Source: Lingula anatina (taxonomy: Eukaryota; Brachiopoda; Lingulata; Lingulida; Lingulidae). Taken from it: a DNA stretch of 64,000 nucleotides. Position numbers and translations under genes: made by a program. Position 1 is the first letter of the stretch. Each line of letters begins with the position of its first letter. The notes beneath the pieces are model-generated. The model worked only from the letters and a program-made list of their open reading frames with translations, ran no database searches and had not been told where the DNA came from. This document shows, piece after piece, positions 1 to 13,800 of this stretch. The stretch lies in the NCBI RefSeq assembly GCF_001039355.2, contig NW_019775835.1, forward strand, positions 399,228 to 463,227, in the 5' to 3' direction.

Positions 1-10
1 TATCTTTCAG

Positions 11-469
11 GTAACAATGTGGGACACAGGAGGCATGGAGCGGGCTTCCCTCACGGGAGGGTACTACCGGCAAGCAGACGGGGTTATCCTGTGCTTCAGT
101 CTGACGGACCCAGAGTCCTTTAACTGTCTGTCACAGTCCATGCTGGAGGTGGCCATGTACTGCAGCGTCTCCAAACTCTTCATCTGTGGGACCAAAGTGG
201 ACGAGATCTCGCGAGATCACGACCCGCACTCTCTTGTGACTGAGGACGATATCGAGATTTTCAAAGCGCAGTGCGGGGACGAGGTCGTTGGCGGTGTTTA
301 CCAAGTATCAGCCAAAACAGGGGCGGGTGTGGAGGAAATGTTTGATGACGTTGCGCGGGTTTTGCGCGACGAATTGGACCAGAAGAGACGCGAGATAAGC
401 AGAATACGACTGGGTGCCGAGTTAAATGAAGGTGTGCCATCTGAAAATAAGAAAGCGTGTGCTTGTTAA
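11..469 (+). CDS. Rab-like small GTPase, last coding exon (5' part outside window)
   Basis: The exon opens after an acceptor AG at positions 9-10 and reads VTMWDTGG, so the first in-frame ATG (17) is internal and not the start. It holds the second half of a Ras-superfamily G domain: the G3 switch II motif WDTGG (WDTAG in most Rabs), the G4 motif GTKVDE (NKxD in most family members; the Asn is Thr here) and the G5 motif SAKTG. The C-terminus is KKACAC, a CxC-type double geranylgeranylation signal typical of Rabs, so the product should be membrane-anchored and act in vesicle traffic. The P-loop and switch I lie upstream of the window. The T in NKxD and the G in WDTAG mark a divergent member; I cannot assign a Rab number. 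A poly-A signal candidate (AATAAA) lies near 1128. Confidence 0.85.
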   Translation, partial: VTMWDTGGMERASLTGGYYRQADGVILCFSLTDPESFNCLSQSMLEVAMYCSVSKLFICGTKVDEISRDHDPHSLVTEDDIEIFKAQCGDEVVGGVYQVSAKTGAGVEEMFDDVARVLRDELDQKRREISRIRLGAELNEGVPSENKKACAC

Positions 470-3400
470 CTTTGCTGGGAGAAAATGTAAGAACAATTTA
501 AAAGCTTCTTCAAGAGAATAATGCAATATCTTGAAAGTTCTCATCTTCCAAGCAATCAACTATGGATTGAGGGTGTTATAGACAGTGAACTTTCTTCCAA
601 TTTGGATGGCACCAAGAACGTTGCTAGTCAAGTCTCATCTCTGTGACAGTGTCATGCTGGGCATTGCCAATTTACACTGTACATGCACATGCCTTTCGTG
701 GTTGAACAGAAAGTGCCAGGGAACTTTTTTAAACATATTCGATATTAGTAACGGTTTTCGCTGTCGGGTCCAGGGTTTTGTTGGAGAGGATGCACAACTA
801 TGCAAAACAGTAGTCTTGACATGGTTCAGTACACAAGCTTTCTGTACATATATACGCGCAGTAATAGGCTATTGTCCCTGTATATTTTATCTATGATCTA
901 TAGATACAGATTTGCACGTTTCTGGGTCATTGGTTTGATCATCATGGACCGACTCCATGTACGCTTTAGATATGCTGTAGTTTTCTAGCACTTGTACCTT
1001 TATCAACTGACTGGTTGCAATCTGCTTTATTCATCAAATTTCATTTTGCAAAACGGAAAAATTATTCGCATTGGCGTCCATTATTGCTCTCAGAGTCGGA
1101 CAGCTGTAGTTTTTATCTGAATATTTTAATAAAAACAAAATGACATAAACATTTTTATCACGTGCATGCACTGGGGTTCGGTGGCGAAATGGTTCGTGTG
1201 TGTGTGTGTGAGAGGGGCTTATGATTCCTTTTCGTCAGAAAAAAATAAATAAAACGTCCGTTTTTCCTTTTTATTTGCTACAAATGGCCAAAATGAAATG
1301 AAAAATAAACCTGGAAATTTGTTTTTTTTCTTTGAAAAAGAGAATGGAAAACGAAAATTGTCGGCACGTAAAGTATTATTTTCTTTCACTCTCAAGCGGG
1401 CCGTACTACGTGACACAGAAAGGACGCCGTCCAGTGTAAAGGGAGCTTTAATTATTATATTTTTGTTGTTGTTATTTTAAATCCGTTGGATTGTGGATAA
1501 TATAGGCCTACCATGAGCTGCAATGACACGATTAAAAAATAAAGCATTTTCTCTTTGTTCTCATCCTTGATTTGGTAAAAGTTATAATCAGTCTTACTCT
1601 TATTTAGCGAAGCACACGTTTTTCTGCTTATTCGAAAGTTTGTGACTAGTTATAATTAGAAATTTTCTACATGAAAATGAGAAAAACGAACTGACTTTTC
1701 CATTGAAACTCAAACGAGAAAAAACATTTTTCTATTCTCTAATTTCTTCACAGCAGGAGAAAATGACGTGTATTGTAATATATTTCACTCTCTTGGTATT
1801 GAAGAAGGGTGGATATTTTGCTTCCTATCACGTCTGGAAATCTGTTGTTATTTGTTTTTTATATATCATAGTGAAAAAACGAAAACTAATTCTCGTTAAT
1901 TCATTTTTCTTTTTTGAAGGAAAAATACCCCCCCCCCCCCACGGACCCGTGAAGATCGAAATATTCATTCACTCTATTTCGATAGTGCCTGGCGTCAGCA
2001 GTTGCTAATATTGTACTTATTCATTGAAAAGAATAATTTTAACAGTTTGATTTAATGCGTTATTGGTTGGTGTATGATCCGAATTTACTCGTCAAAAAAA
2101 AAAAATGTCATTGCGTTAGCGGTGACCCATAAATCTTGAATCTGCACCACCACAATGCAGCTAACTAGGAGAATTTCACACACAAGATGAAAGCAATTGT
2201 GAACTTAATCTTAATAGTCAGATGAATGACTAAACCAGTAAGCATCTAGATACTCGACCACACATACCAGCTCTTCGTAATCATACAGGCCATAATGCCA
2301 TTTTGTATCATGTTTCAATTTCACCCGGATGAGAAAACCACGAAGTAGTGTGACCAAACTGTTCCTTTCCTGCTCAGAAAGTCTCCTTTCGCTAACTAAC
2401 CAATAATTTCATTGGAGGGGATAGCGACACGGGTAAGTCCTTAGCTTAAGGGGTATCCCCCCCCCCAAAAAAAAAAATAATAATAATAATAATAAGAGAA
2501 TTCACTAGCAAACAAGTCATTTCCGTTCCTTTGTCCTTCGTTTAATAATAAAGCTGCCTTCATTATATATCTGTCGAGCAAAATGACTCATTTTTTCATC
2601 CTTGAGCCTCCAATCCCCTCCCTCCCCAGCACCACCATCGCTTTGTAGATCTTATAGCGCGATTTCAACTTTAAAATGTCGAAGCTTAGAATATTTACTA
2701 CTCTGTTTCTTTAACGCCGATTTAAATGAATATATACTCATGCTAATTTTATGAGAAGAAACAATGATAAAATGAATGAATTCGAGTTTGCTAAAAAGTC
2801 GAAATTTTTTTCTTCGGTGACATTAAAATATTTCGTAGTTTAACCTTGAGTAAGAAGACAAACAACCTTCATTGAAAGCTTGCACATTTTTAACAGCCAT
2901 TTATTATCCTTACTCTTGCCAGATTATTTACAAGGACTAAATTATGGTCAGCTATAGAACGGCTTGGAATTCAATATACTACTCCAGAATCAAAACACGA
3001 AATACCAACTGTGGAAAATGCGCCATACATATAACGTTTCAACTCCGGGGGTCGGGTCGTTTTGACAGTGGAAAAAGCACAGGCTGCCAAACACCACTTA
3101 TCGTAATACTGGTGTGGCTCCGCAAGCATTTTAACGCTTTAAGGACACCCTATGAATGTTAGATCTAAGCAAATTAAAAAATTTATTTTTCTGGAATTTT
3201 TAGCACTTTAATTATCCTCAATTCGTCAAGGTATTTACTATCTAAAAGCATTGAGGCAACCACTATCTAGAGTATAAACAAGTTTTCGAGTTCAAAATTC
3301 CTAATATTTAATATCAGTAGTGCAATTCTATCATCATAGGAGGTGTTGCTTTAATTATAATCTAAGGGAAAGTGTTGCATTTCCAAGAAATTAAAATTTT

Positions 3401-4876
3401 CAACATATTGAGGTCTAACGCGCATTGTATGCTTGCAGGTGTGTTAATCTTGAATTTCCCTCATTAGAAAGTAAAGTTCAAATATGTCTTCATATCATTT
3501 ACACATATCTTGCTTTATTGGGAAATGACGTCATCAATAAAGGAACCGTTCGTGGAATTTTGGCGGAAAAAAAGTAAGATATCTGATGTTTTCGATCTTT
3601 TACTGGCACTTATTATGAAAAGCGCTTTAAATCGCACCAGTAATTCAGAATGTACAAAGTCAATGCATTTCGTTTAATTCCTGTTTGCCATGCATTACTT
3701 GCTTACACATTCACTTAAAGTTAGCATAAATTAGAGAAAAGCACAGGTTATCTAAAATAAAATTAAATGAAGAAAGACAGCAAATACAGTGGTGTGGGCC
3801 ACGAACGGTACCTGGATATAAACATAGCTGCCTATGATATCATACAACATAAAACAGTCTTAAAACTTCCCATACTGTTTCATCTTGGTCTTTGAGGTAA
3901 CAGTCTAGCAGTTTTTCATTCAATCAAAATATAAGTATATAATCCATCCAGTTCACCAAAATGGCCATTTGCTTTTTTCATTTCCAAACATCACATTCAA
4001 TCTGGAGGTTACCAAACTTAAAAAACACCAAATTATTAATCTATCTCTTCTCAGTATTTTTAAATGGGTGTAACTGCTTTTAAAATACCATGGATTTCTT
4101 TGAGGTGCGTTGAATACTCCCTGGGTTTCAGAGATTAGTGAAAAAACGAGGTGCGTTTCCGCATAAGGCAACTTACATTGACAAAACTCACGCATCACAA
4201 AATATTTGACAGAACTAGTTTACAAGTTGCTAATTTGGACGCTTCGGAAGCGGTTTCAGCAGCCCTCTGAAAGGCCCCAGTGGTAGTCACCTACACACCT
4301 CACCTCTTTAATTGAAGATTTGAAACTGAAATATCCTGTAATGAACACGTACTGCTAAAAACTGTTTCCAAAGATATATTTGAGAATTCACTAAACGCTA
4401 ACTGAGACAACAAACAAATGGAGAAACGGTATTTTAACGGCATAGACAAAACGAAATCTATGCTATTGTCTAAAAAGACTCCATGTACTTCAACTACTGG
4501 CCGCACCTAGTTTACCCCTAAAATTATATCAACTAACACTAAGACAATGCTTTATTTTCTAAATATTAACTGCTGATGACAGAAAAATGACAATAAATAA
4601 TGTAACAACTAAGATGAATTTAGACTTACAACCTTACGTTTACCGTTTCCAATCAATAGAAAATGTTTGTCTTAGCAATTCGAACTGCGTCGTGGTAAGA
4701 AAACGAAATCACATTTATACCCGAAGAACAGACATTTGCAGACTGTGAATAACATCCAAAGTGTGTATGTTCTCACTGGCTTTGTGTCTTGAATTATCTA
4801 AAATACATTTCTACATACTGACGCATGCCTGACGTCACCTCAATGAATGACGTCACTACATTCAGTGACGTCATGT
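470..4876. other. Intergenic between convergent genes, no gene seen
   Basis: This holds the 3' untranslated part of the GTPase gene and, on the other strand, the 3' end of the carboxypeptidase gene. The remaining open frames are short, AT-rich and without recognisable domains. Homopolymer C runs occur near 1928 and 2458, and a TGACGTCA palindrome lies near 3528. Nothing else is supported. Confidence 0.6.
4830..4873. promoter_or_regulatory. Three TGACGTCA (CRE) palindromes at exact 18-bp spacing
   Basis: The 8-bp palindrome TGACGTCA, the full CREB/ATF consensus, starts at 4830, 4848 and 4866, so the centres are exactly 18 bp apart. The two spacers differ from each other (CCTCAATGAA and CTACATTCAG), so this is not a simple satellite. 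The group lies 4 bp beyond the stop codon of the minus-strand carboxypeptidase gene, in its 3' untranslated region. Function as an enhancer is inference; the match and spacing are seen directly. Confidence 0.5.
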
Positions 4877-6722
4877 TTAGACCGTGTAAAACATGTCCTT
4901 AGCGTCTCGCACTTCGTGGTAAATTCTGGCTGCTATTGACTTGACTGCTCCCCAAACTTCCTCGCCCACAGGCAGAATTTGGTTGGGAGGTAATATGAAC
5001 CCGAATCTCCCGGTGTCTCTCAGTTCTAAGGTGTAGGCGTACTTGATCTTAGCCACACCCTTTGCCCAGTCAAATGATGCTCCGGCTGCGGAATCTGCAA
5101 CAAACAAACAATGATAGATTGGCAGTTAGTTAAAGGGGGGGGGGGGAGGAGAACACCCACTGACAGAATTTCTTGCAGCAAACATACAGATCTTATATTT
5201 GCTTTAACTGATATTTTTTCATTTGAAATATATCTTTGTCGTATACATTAACGTGGATAGGCATGGTTTTAAAACATAAAACTGGAATTCTCTTAAAGCA
5301 AACTCTGAACTTTGCCTTCAGAATATAACATTAGCTTGATCCCTTGCCTAAGAGATGAAGTGATGTCTCTACTTACATAAAATGGAGGCTGGAGACCCAA
5401 CTTTGAAAGTAGTACCATGTTTCTTCTTCAGCATGTCCGCACCATAGCGAGCCAGAGACATCTGGAATGACATACAACCAATGTTTTCTGTATTTCTTAC
5501 TTACTACAATTCCCCTGTTGCATATAATTAAAACTTAAAAAGTTCAGGATTGACAGAAAATGATGACTTGACAACACATTTCATAGGCTTAATGCATACA
5601 ATGGCGTTGCTAAAAGAGAATGTGAAGTAATACATGAACCAAAAATGCTGTTGCCAGGAGAAGATATCGCAATATTTCCCATGTCATTACCGAGAGTAAA
5701 TGGCGTAATACTTACTATGTCGTTACTATCGGGTGGCGAGTCCTGTGTATGACCCCAATTCGTCAACCAGAGCTGTGAGTATGAGTGGAATGACAGATAC
5801 AACTTGAACAAATTTCTTCTGAGGTAGATAAATTTCCCCATAGCTTTGGTTTCGGCCTCGGAGAACGCGTGCGGGCCCTGGTACGTGTTCTCGCACGGGT
5901 CGGTGCTTGAGCAGCGAGAGAACAGCGTATCGTCGGCACACTCTGAAATGCAAAGGTAATAATTGCCAGTTGTCCTTTCATGGCAATCGATAAGAGAATT
6001 TTACGTTTGTATTCTATAATTTGAGCAAAACAACACCGCTGTTTTCTTGACGGAAGAATAAAAACTACATGTACAGCCGACAATAGGTAAGATTCTTTTT
6101 CTACGATGCCATACCTGTACTTATACTGTTCCCAATTGATTAAGGAGAGACAATCAGTTTATCCAAAGTACAGTAAAATCCACACTTAGTCTGATTTTAA
6201 ATTAAAAAAAATTCATAAATTCAGAGATATAAAAATAGCTTAAATAAACTTGAACCAGGTTTTACATTCGGGGAATTATTACAAGGAAACACCTTGAAGC
6301 AAGTTCTAAAGGCGGCTACATTCAATTACAAGGTAAATCATGTTTCAGACACAGTGTAGACATTTACCAGAAATGCGCCAATGTTTTAATGGTGTAGTTC
6401 CAATTGAATTTCAAGGTAAAGACACGGAAATAAGTTTCAACAAAGCATAACAAAGTGCCGAAGTTTCTGGTTTAACTTACGACTCAGCAGGCGGTCGTTG
6501 TTTTAACATGCGTCTGTGCATTAAAACTAGCACTATTGCCGGACGAAGAAACAAGCAAAGAGCAAAGACCCATTTCTACTTACTTCCCCAAGAAAAGTCA
6601 AAGTTCCTGTTGGCGTCCACTCCAATGCAGTTGGAGTTGCGGTAGTATCGGCTGCGAGTCTTTCTCCAAAGGCGATCCTGAAAACAAAGTATCCATATTT
6701 AAGTCATTTCTGTAATGAATGT

Positions 6723-6759
<37 letters not shown>

Positions 6760-7346
6760 CAGACCTCTACATTCTAAAGTTAAAATGTGTTCTCTGATAA
6801 ATGAGTTGGGAACATTGCTCTCGGTGATCTCCGATTTTAACATGATCATGCTCTTAATTTTCAAATTCAATTCAAATTCATTGTCACGTCCATTTGCGTA
6901 CTGTGTACGTGTGTAATGTAAACGGAACAAATGGAAGAGAGACGGCCTAAAATGACCTATGGCACTTGTATATGTTCAACCAACCATCATTTAGGAAAAA
7001 ATCATTTAGGGACACAAGGTATGTGTTGAATTTGTTAAAGACGTTTTAGAAAACACCATTCGGTTTATCATTGTTGTTACACTATTAAGGGGTTAAAATG
7101 GCGTTCAAATTTCAACGCTCAATTCCGGTTCTTCATTAAGCCCCAATCAGGAGCACAGCATATTTTCTACAGCGTAAATTCGAGATGGTGTCACGTACTG
7201 TGCATCTACAAGTCCAAAGAAGGCGGCGAACCATCGTGCGATGTATCGACAGAGTACAGAGGCAGTACGCCGAGCCTTTCATATACAGCCTATATAAAAT
7301 CTGCAAAGTCGTATCTCGTTCTTCTCACGTGTTAAAGTCAGAAAAA

Positions 7347-7385
<39 letters not shown>

Positions 7386-7769
7386 TCTCTCTCTCTCGCT
7401 ATGACACACACACAAACACACAGCATGCTCATTAATTAATTTAATTAATATGTTGGCCTGCATCATAAAACACCTGCAACACAAAACATCAGCGATTTTT
7501 ACTCTCAGCTATAATGTTGGAACGCATATTTTATCTGCTCGGCTGTGAATGCATTCGTAAGCATCTGTTTTGATGACAAGCAAGAATTTATTACCCTGCT
7601 GTGCCAAAATGCGTGGTGTAAAAAACAAACAAATAGCATTCGCCAACATTACCGAAGTGTCGTGAACCGACAATATCACAGTATCGGTGGCCCGTTTCAC
7701 CGTGAGATAGACTTCAGCCATACAAGTTCTCCACAGGCGCGATATCTGTTGTTAGGGATAACAACTCTT

Positions 7770-7805
<36 letters not shown>

Positions 7806-10800
7806 AGAATGAGAGAGAGAGAGAGAGAGAGAGAATCATACTTATCTAGAGAAAAACATTAAACATGTTCTTAGAAAAATTAAATGTTCTTAGTCATTTC
7901 ATCACTGTCACAAGCTAAAAAATAGTCAATTCCATCAATCTTTTTCCAGTAAGTTAAAGCAAGAAACCCTTCTGTGTGTCTTTAAAATATAATATTGATT
8001 TGATTAGTTTTTTCCAATACTCAAATATGTTTAAAGGGATAACAACTCTTCGTATGAAATTATATTTCACAATAAATACATTGTTAACAACTCATAGAAA
8101 TATAAATTATATAATATATTTTTTTTACCATAAAAACGGCAATTGTAGCAATAAATCTAAAATATGTGCTTGCCATCAGACCCCATGACCTCCATTGATG
8201 GCTATACTTTGAGATTATTACAAAAAAAAAAAAAAAAAAAAAACATTTTAGAAAAAAAAAACAAAAAAAAAAAAAAAAAAACAGGGACTAACTTTGAATG
8301 TAGACATGGATTCATTAACCATTGGTAAGTATGGGAAAATTGCTGTTTACCCCAGAAAATTTCATTTTTGGCAAAAATGAACAGTTGTTATCCCTTTTAT
8401 TGATTGACTTTGTCAATTGAGGATTCTCCGTTTTGAGACCTCTATTACGTAACAGCAAGTCTATAAGGTTGGCAATCTCTTAAGGTGTGTTTAAGTTTAT
8501 CACTCAATGCAAATATAACCTTAGAATAAACCTACATGTACTTGCAAAAGTCGTTTTTTCATGAATCTTTGTTATTGGGGATTTTATATGCAGTCTTTGC
8601 ATATCAATCTGACATTTGATCACGTGACATACAAAATGTGCTCTATGGCTTCTGGAGCGACATTTTGTTTTAAAAGGGTGAGGAAAATGCCAGTTGTGCT
8701 GCTGATGAAATCTGAAATGCACCTTTATAATAAATGGTTATTTCTTTCTTTCTTTTTTTTTTTTTAATATTCAATAATTCGATGTGTGCTCCTGTTGATG
8801 ACAAAGTCTTGAAACTGAAAGTGAAAGTTTTCATAGAAAGCCAATGTTTCGAACCATCTGTATTGACAACACTCTGAAAATGATTACATGTACAGCGGGA
8901 ACCAGATGTTTTAAAGCAAATACTGTTAATAATCGAAAACAAACCTGTTTGGGTATGGATGTATTCATAAACACCTGTGTTGACGACGTGTGAGAATTCA
9001 TTACATCCGCTACGTTTTAAATAACCTTAGTTTCTTAAAGAAGAAGTCAGTAACTATATTTGTACATACCCGGGTGTGCGAATATTCATAACCATCTGGA
9101 TTGACGACAGGCAGGAAGTACCAATCAAATTCATCCATCAGAAAGCTTACCATTGGGTCACGACTTTGCTCTGATATCAACTAATTTAATTGAAATGGCA
9201 AAGGGAATATATAAGCATATATCTCTTAGTAAATCAAAGTGGTCTTTTTAAACTCAACTATTTTCTTGCATTAAAGGGACCATCCCAGACCCTATCGTAC
9301 TAACTTTGGATCGCTCTATCTCCAAGTGATTTCTCGCTAAATTGCTATCAACTTAAGCAGCCTACTGAAGCTGCTAGGGGTAATTAATTATCGCTTAGCA
9401 GCTTCAGTAGGCGTGCCAGACATCTAAGCCGCTTATGCTGATAGCAATTTAGCGAGAAACCCCTTGGAGATGGATCGATCCTGTTAGATCGATCTAAGTA
9501 TGGAAACCCGGTCAAAGAAACGAGGTTCGATTACAGCGAGTAAGTGAACGACTACGGTGAACATTTCTATTTCTGTGTCAAGATCAATTGCCGTTATATT
9601 AATTTGTACATTGAAAGTGTCTTACAATTGATCTAAAAAATATTATCTGAAATACTGCTCAAATCCGTGAGAAAGGAACGTTTAGAAGTTAATCACTTTA
9701 TGACGTACACAACAATTTCTGTGACGTAAGCAAAGCATGTGCAAAACTGATGACGCGGACGTACCTGGTGAATGATGTAAAGCACGGTTGATGGCCCAAT
9801 CCATTCCCGCCCGTGGATTCCCGCATCTATCCAGATTGAAGGTTTGTAGGGTGTGTGAGCCTTGGGTTTGCCCAGCTGCAGTAAGTAAGAAAAGCATATA
9901 AACTATAGCTGATGATAAAACGAAGGCATAAATGTAGTAAATAAAATGGCGGTTTTATCAAAGTTAATTGTTTACTGATATGATTTGTTCTGTTTTTCCC
10001 CGCAAAATTGCCGTTGAACAAATGATATTTTTTGCCTTTCGGTAACTAATTATTGGCATAGGAGATGGATCCATGAAGAAATTTTACTCAGTACTGTCAA
10101 GTGGGTTGCATATTATCACGTGATGGGCAGTTAAACATCTCATTAGAACCATAATATCATGCCCAATAGATATTACCTTGAGGACCTTCATTGGCCGAAG
10201 CTCGTATGACGCACCAATGGTAATCAGCTTGGCAAGATGAGGGTAGAGATTGGCCACGTTTTGAAGCCAGTCGTTAATCTGTAAACGAAGACAATAGTTT
10301 TTCCTCAAACGAATTACAAATGCCATATTATACAGGGTGACAGTGAAAATGGAATAACTCATTTGAAAATATGTATGACATTTTTTCTTTTAATTCCAGT
10401 TTGTGCTACGGATGCCAACAGAGGGGTATATAATTGATCCCTGAAACACGTTATACACAATCTGTGCCATGGTCTTTATTTTTAATCGATAAGTCCACGA
10501 TTAACTTTAGTTTAAAGAAACCACTTTGTCATAACCAAATAACGCATTTCTCTTTTAAATAACATTCCAAATGATAGAACACGGGATAACTTGTGGCACG
10601 GCATTACACCAGTTTCCCTTCCTTTTCTTTTTCTTTTAAAACATTCAAGGAACCAGTGACAGCCCTCTAATTTTCATCTTAACTTTCTAATCAGTGCACC
10701 TTATGAAAGGCAGCAGTACTCACCTCCCCATACCGAAGATACTTGTCAGCAGTATTCACTCTCGACCCATCTGCAGTCGCTCGTCGTTTTCTGTCGTCTA

Positions 10801-13800
10801 CCGCATCGTTCTCCGCCGCTTCCCGATCTATGAGGCTAAAAGACAACAAAACGGTCTTTTTGCATGTATGCTTTGGACATTTTTGTTTCATTTTAGTTAT
10901 TTATTTTTTGATTATTTGTTATTATTCTATTTATTCATTTATTTACTTTCTTATCATTATTTGTACATTGTCTTTTACAAGTTTACTATTTTTACTACTT
11001 AATAACAGCTTGTCTTTGTCGTTTTGTGTTATTTGCTTCTGGGGCGTTGGGTGGAGGTAAGGGGATGGGCGTACAAATAATGTTTAATAATAATACGAAG
11101 AAGAAAAAGTAGAAGAAGAAGTGTTACTAAATGATATATCAAAAAGCATGATTTAAGAGTTGCCACGCAGGGCGTAGATTGCCAATATTAAAGAAAGGTT
11201 CTACGCCCTGAAAATCCTAGTTAGCAAGCAATGACGTCAAGGTTACACCGGTACGCATCACAACAACTGATGTATTTTATAATTTTTCAAGTGATTTTTG
11301 AAATCGAGGCCACACTTACGCTATCATCACTGCTCTTCGCGTGAGTCATGCATTGCTTTATTTCACTGTCACTCGCAATCGTCACTTCAAATTTTTTCAG
11401 ACAGTGTAACAACCAAAGATAGATGTTTGAGAAAACAAGATGGTTTTGGATTGAAAATGAAAACAAGACTAAGGTCAGGGGTTAATAGAACCTGCGCCGG
11501 GTTGTATTGGCACCTGTTGGCAAAATGTTAAAAGATAAAGTTTAAGAACAATATTAATTCTTCAATGCCTGAAATTAACACAGATATAATGAATGCTGAA
11601 ATGTCCGTTTGATGTTTTGAAGTTGGCAATAGAACGATGTTTTTAAAGGTTGGATATAGTGTCTTACATCGCCGTTTACAAACAACGATTCCACAGACAA
11701 TGCTGAATTTGAATTGTCGGCACTGAACCATTAGTAGCAATCTTGATGCCAAATGACTTAATATAGGCCTACACATGTATTTAGTATAATCATTTAGCCA
11801 TTATGTCTTTCTGCACAAATGTAAGGTCATAATCTCTTGTAAAATTCACTGGCACCAAATGACTAAATCAATGAAATAAAAAATGAAATGATATATTCAT
11901 GCGTGAAAAGTGCATTTCATATCATTGCTACTTGACTGAAGACATTTTTTTCACTGATTACCGTGCACATTTAGTTGCTAAAGATTTATCGAGACTCCAC
12001 CTAAATTTAGTGGCTTGTATATCAAAGAGAATTCCTCCTAACATAGCATCGTCTTTAGCAATAACCACAATTTCTTGTGAAACGTGTCACTTTTACTTCA
12101 AAATCCAAATGTGGCTTTCCGCTGCCTTTTGTTGATCAAGATTCCGGGACAAGGTGAGTGTAGACACAGATATAAATCCTGACCAGTTTAGGTCTAAAAC
12201 GGACCAAAAGACGATTCAAATAAAAACAACCCCCTCCTACTTGAAAAAATCGTGAATCATTCAATTATTGTGCAAAGTAAACCACAGAGCTTCGAATCTC
12301 CAAAGGAAATTACTGGTAATTGCATACCTGTTGACTTAATCTCGACCTAAATCGATCCGGCTCTGAATCTACGTCTGAGCGGACACATATACAGAATACA
12401 GTACGCGCACTTCTTTATCCTTTTCATTACAAGTCATTTTACAAATGCCATTATCAATAAGTGTGTATGAATGCAAAAAGTGGGTGGAGACGAAAAGGCA
12501 TTTTCTACCCACGTTTATTAATTTCTATATCCGCCGACTGCATTGTATTTATTGCTTTCCCTTTATGGCGATGGTCGTTTTTTATGAAGACACTATTTAT
12601 CTCCCGAATATGTCCAGTTAATTTTTATTGGCCAAGTGTTCATGCAAAACAAAATGCATTTTATAAAAGACATCTTGGCGTCGAAATCGATTCTGTTAAA
12701 GAGGATGAAAATATTTCAGTCAGCAACAGTGATTTCAGTCAGCAATGTGAGGAAGAAGGAAAAGATTTATATTTATGGAACATAACGACATTTTACTTAA
12801 CTGTAGCTTTCATTTGTTTATTTAACATTTTATTTATTTATTTAACTATTCATTTATTTATATTGTATTTTTTGCAAATAGACAGACACTTACCGTTGTC
12901 TGCTGTTTTATAATGTCACGACACCTTTTGTTCTGTTGGGAGAAACTTGATTCTTTTCTAGGCTAAAGATCGTGATATTTTCTAAGCTGTCAAAGTCGGT
13001 ATTGTTATGGATTCTGCTACGTTTGTTTTTTTGCTTTGAAGTTGAGAGAAATATAGGACAGCTTTTGTATTAAACGGAACCTGAAGAAGGAGTCTCATTT
13101 TTCAATTAAGTGAGAAGGGCGTAGTTAAAAACTGGAGGTCACCTCTGTTTCTTTCACTCCTTTGTGTAACGTTCGTTCTCTAGTGTGTGACATTCTTTTT
13201 TAGATCACATTTACGTTGGCAGGAATTGATGAACATTGATTCGAGGAAAAACAGATATCGTCTACAAATTGTTTATACGACTGACATTTAAAACATGAAA
13301 CGTTTGCCACGAGCAGTAATACAATATTGAATTGCCAACCTGGGTATATTTCAAATAAATATTTTTCCTACACACTTTGCACATCATTTGCGAATAAAGC
13401 GAATTACAGGAATAATCTTACACAAGCACTCGTAGGCATTTTAATCATTTCTAAACTATGCCAAATGCACACATATACAATTACACACAAATGCCCTTAT
13501 AAATATACGCGCTTGCCTTGAGTTCAGACAAAGACCACTTTGACCGAAAATCGGACAAAATATACAAGCCAATTAGAATTATTCTTCGGTGGTGCAACGA
13601 GGCTTGGTTGTAAACTGGCCGTTTGGTTGCTACTTGGCCCGATTTTCGGTCTAAAGTATCCCAGTTCTGAACACACCTCTACGTTTTCTTGCATGATCTG
13701 CTCAACCCACCGTGGCTCTCTGAGATGAGAGTCTAGTACTCTGTGAAACTCAGGGTGGCTTACCTCTGCACATTCTGTATGAGTACTTCATAGGGAGAAC

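Noticed and set aside
7185-7862. Frames with long Ser-Leu or Arg-Glu runs
   Set aside because: They come from CT and GA microsatellites.
9518-9540. GAGGTTCGATTAC as a tRNA or SINE B-box
   Set aside because: No A-box, acceptor stem or cloverleaf can be built around it.
11166-11212. Small stem-loop CAGGGCGTAG / CTACGCCCTG
   Set aside because: A 10-bp arm pair with a 26-bp AT-rich loop; too short for a mobile element and without sign of an RNA gene.
12461-12913. 150-codon open frame on the plus strand
   Set aside because: It lies in a carboxypeptidase intron, is rich in Phe/Ile/Leu from AT-rich DNA, has no domain or homologue I recognise, and no adjoining exon.
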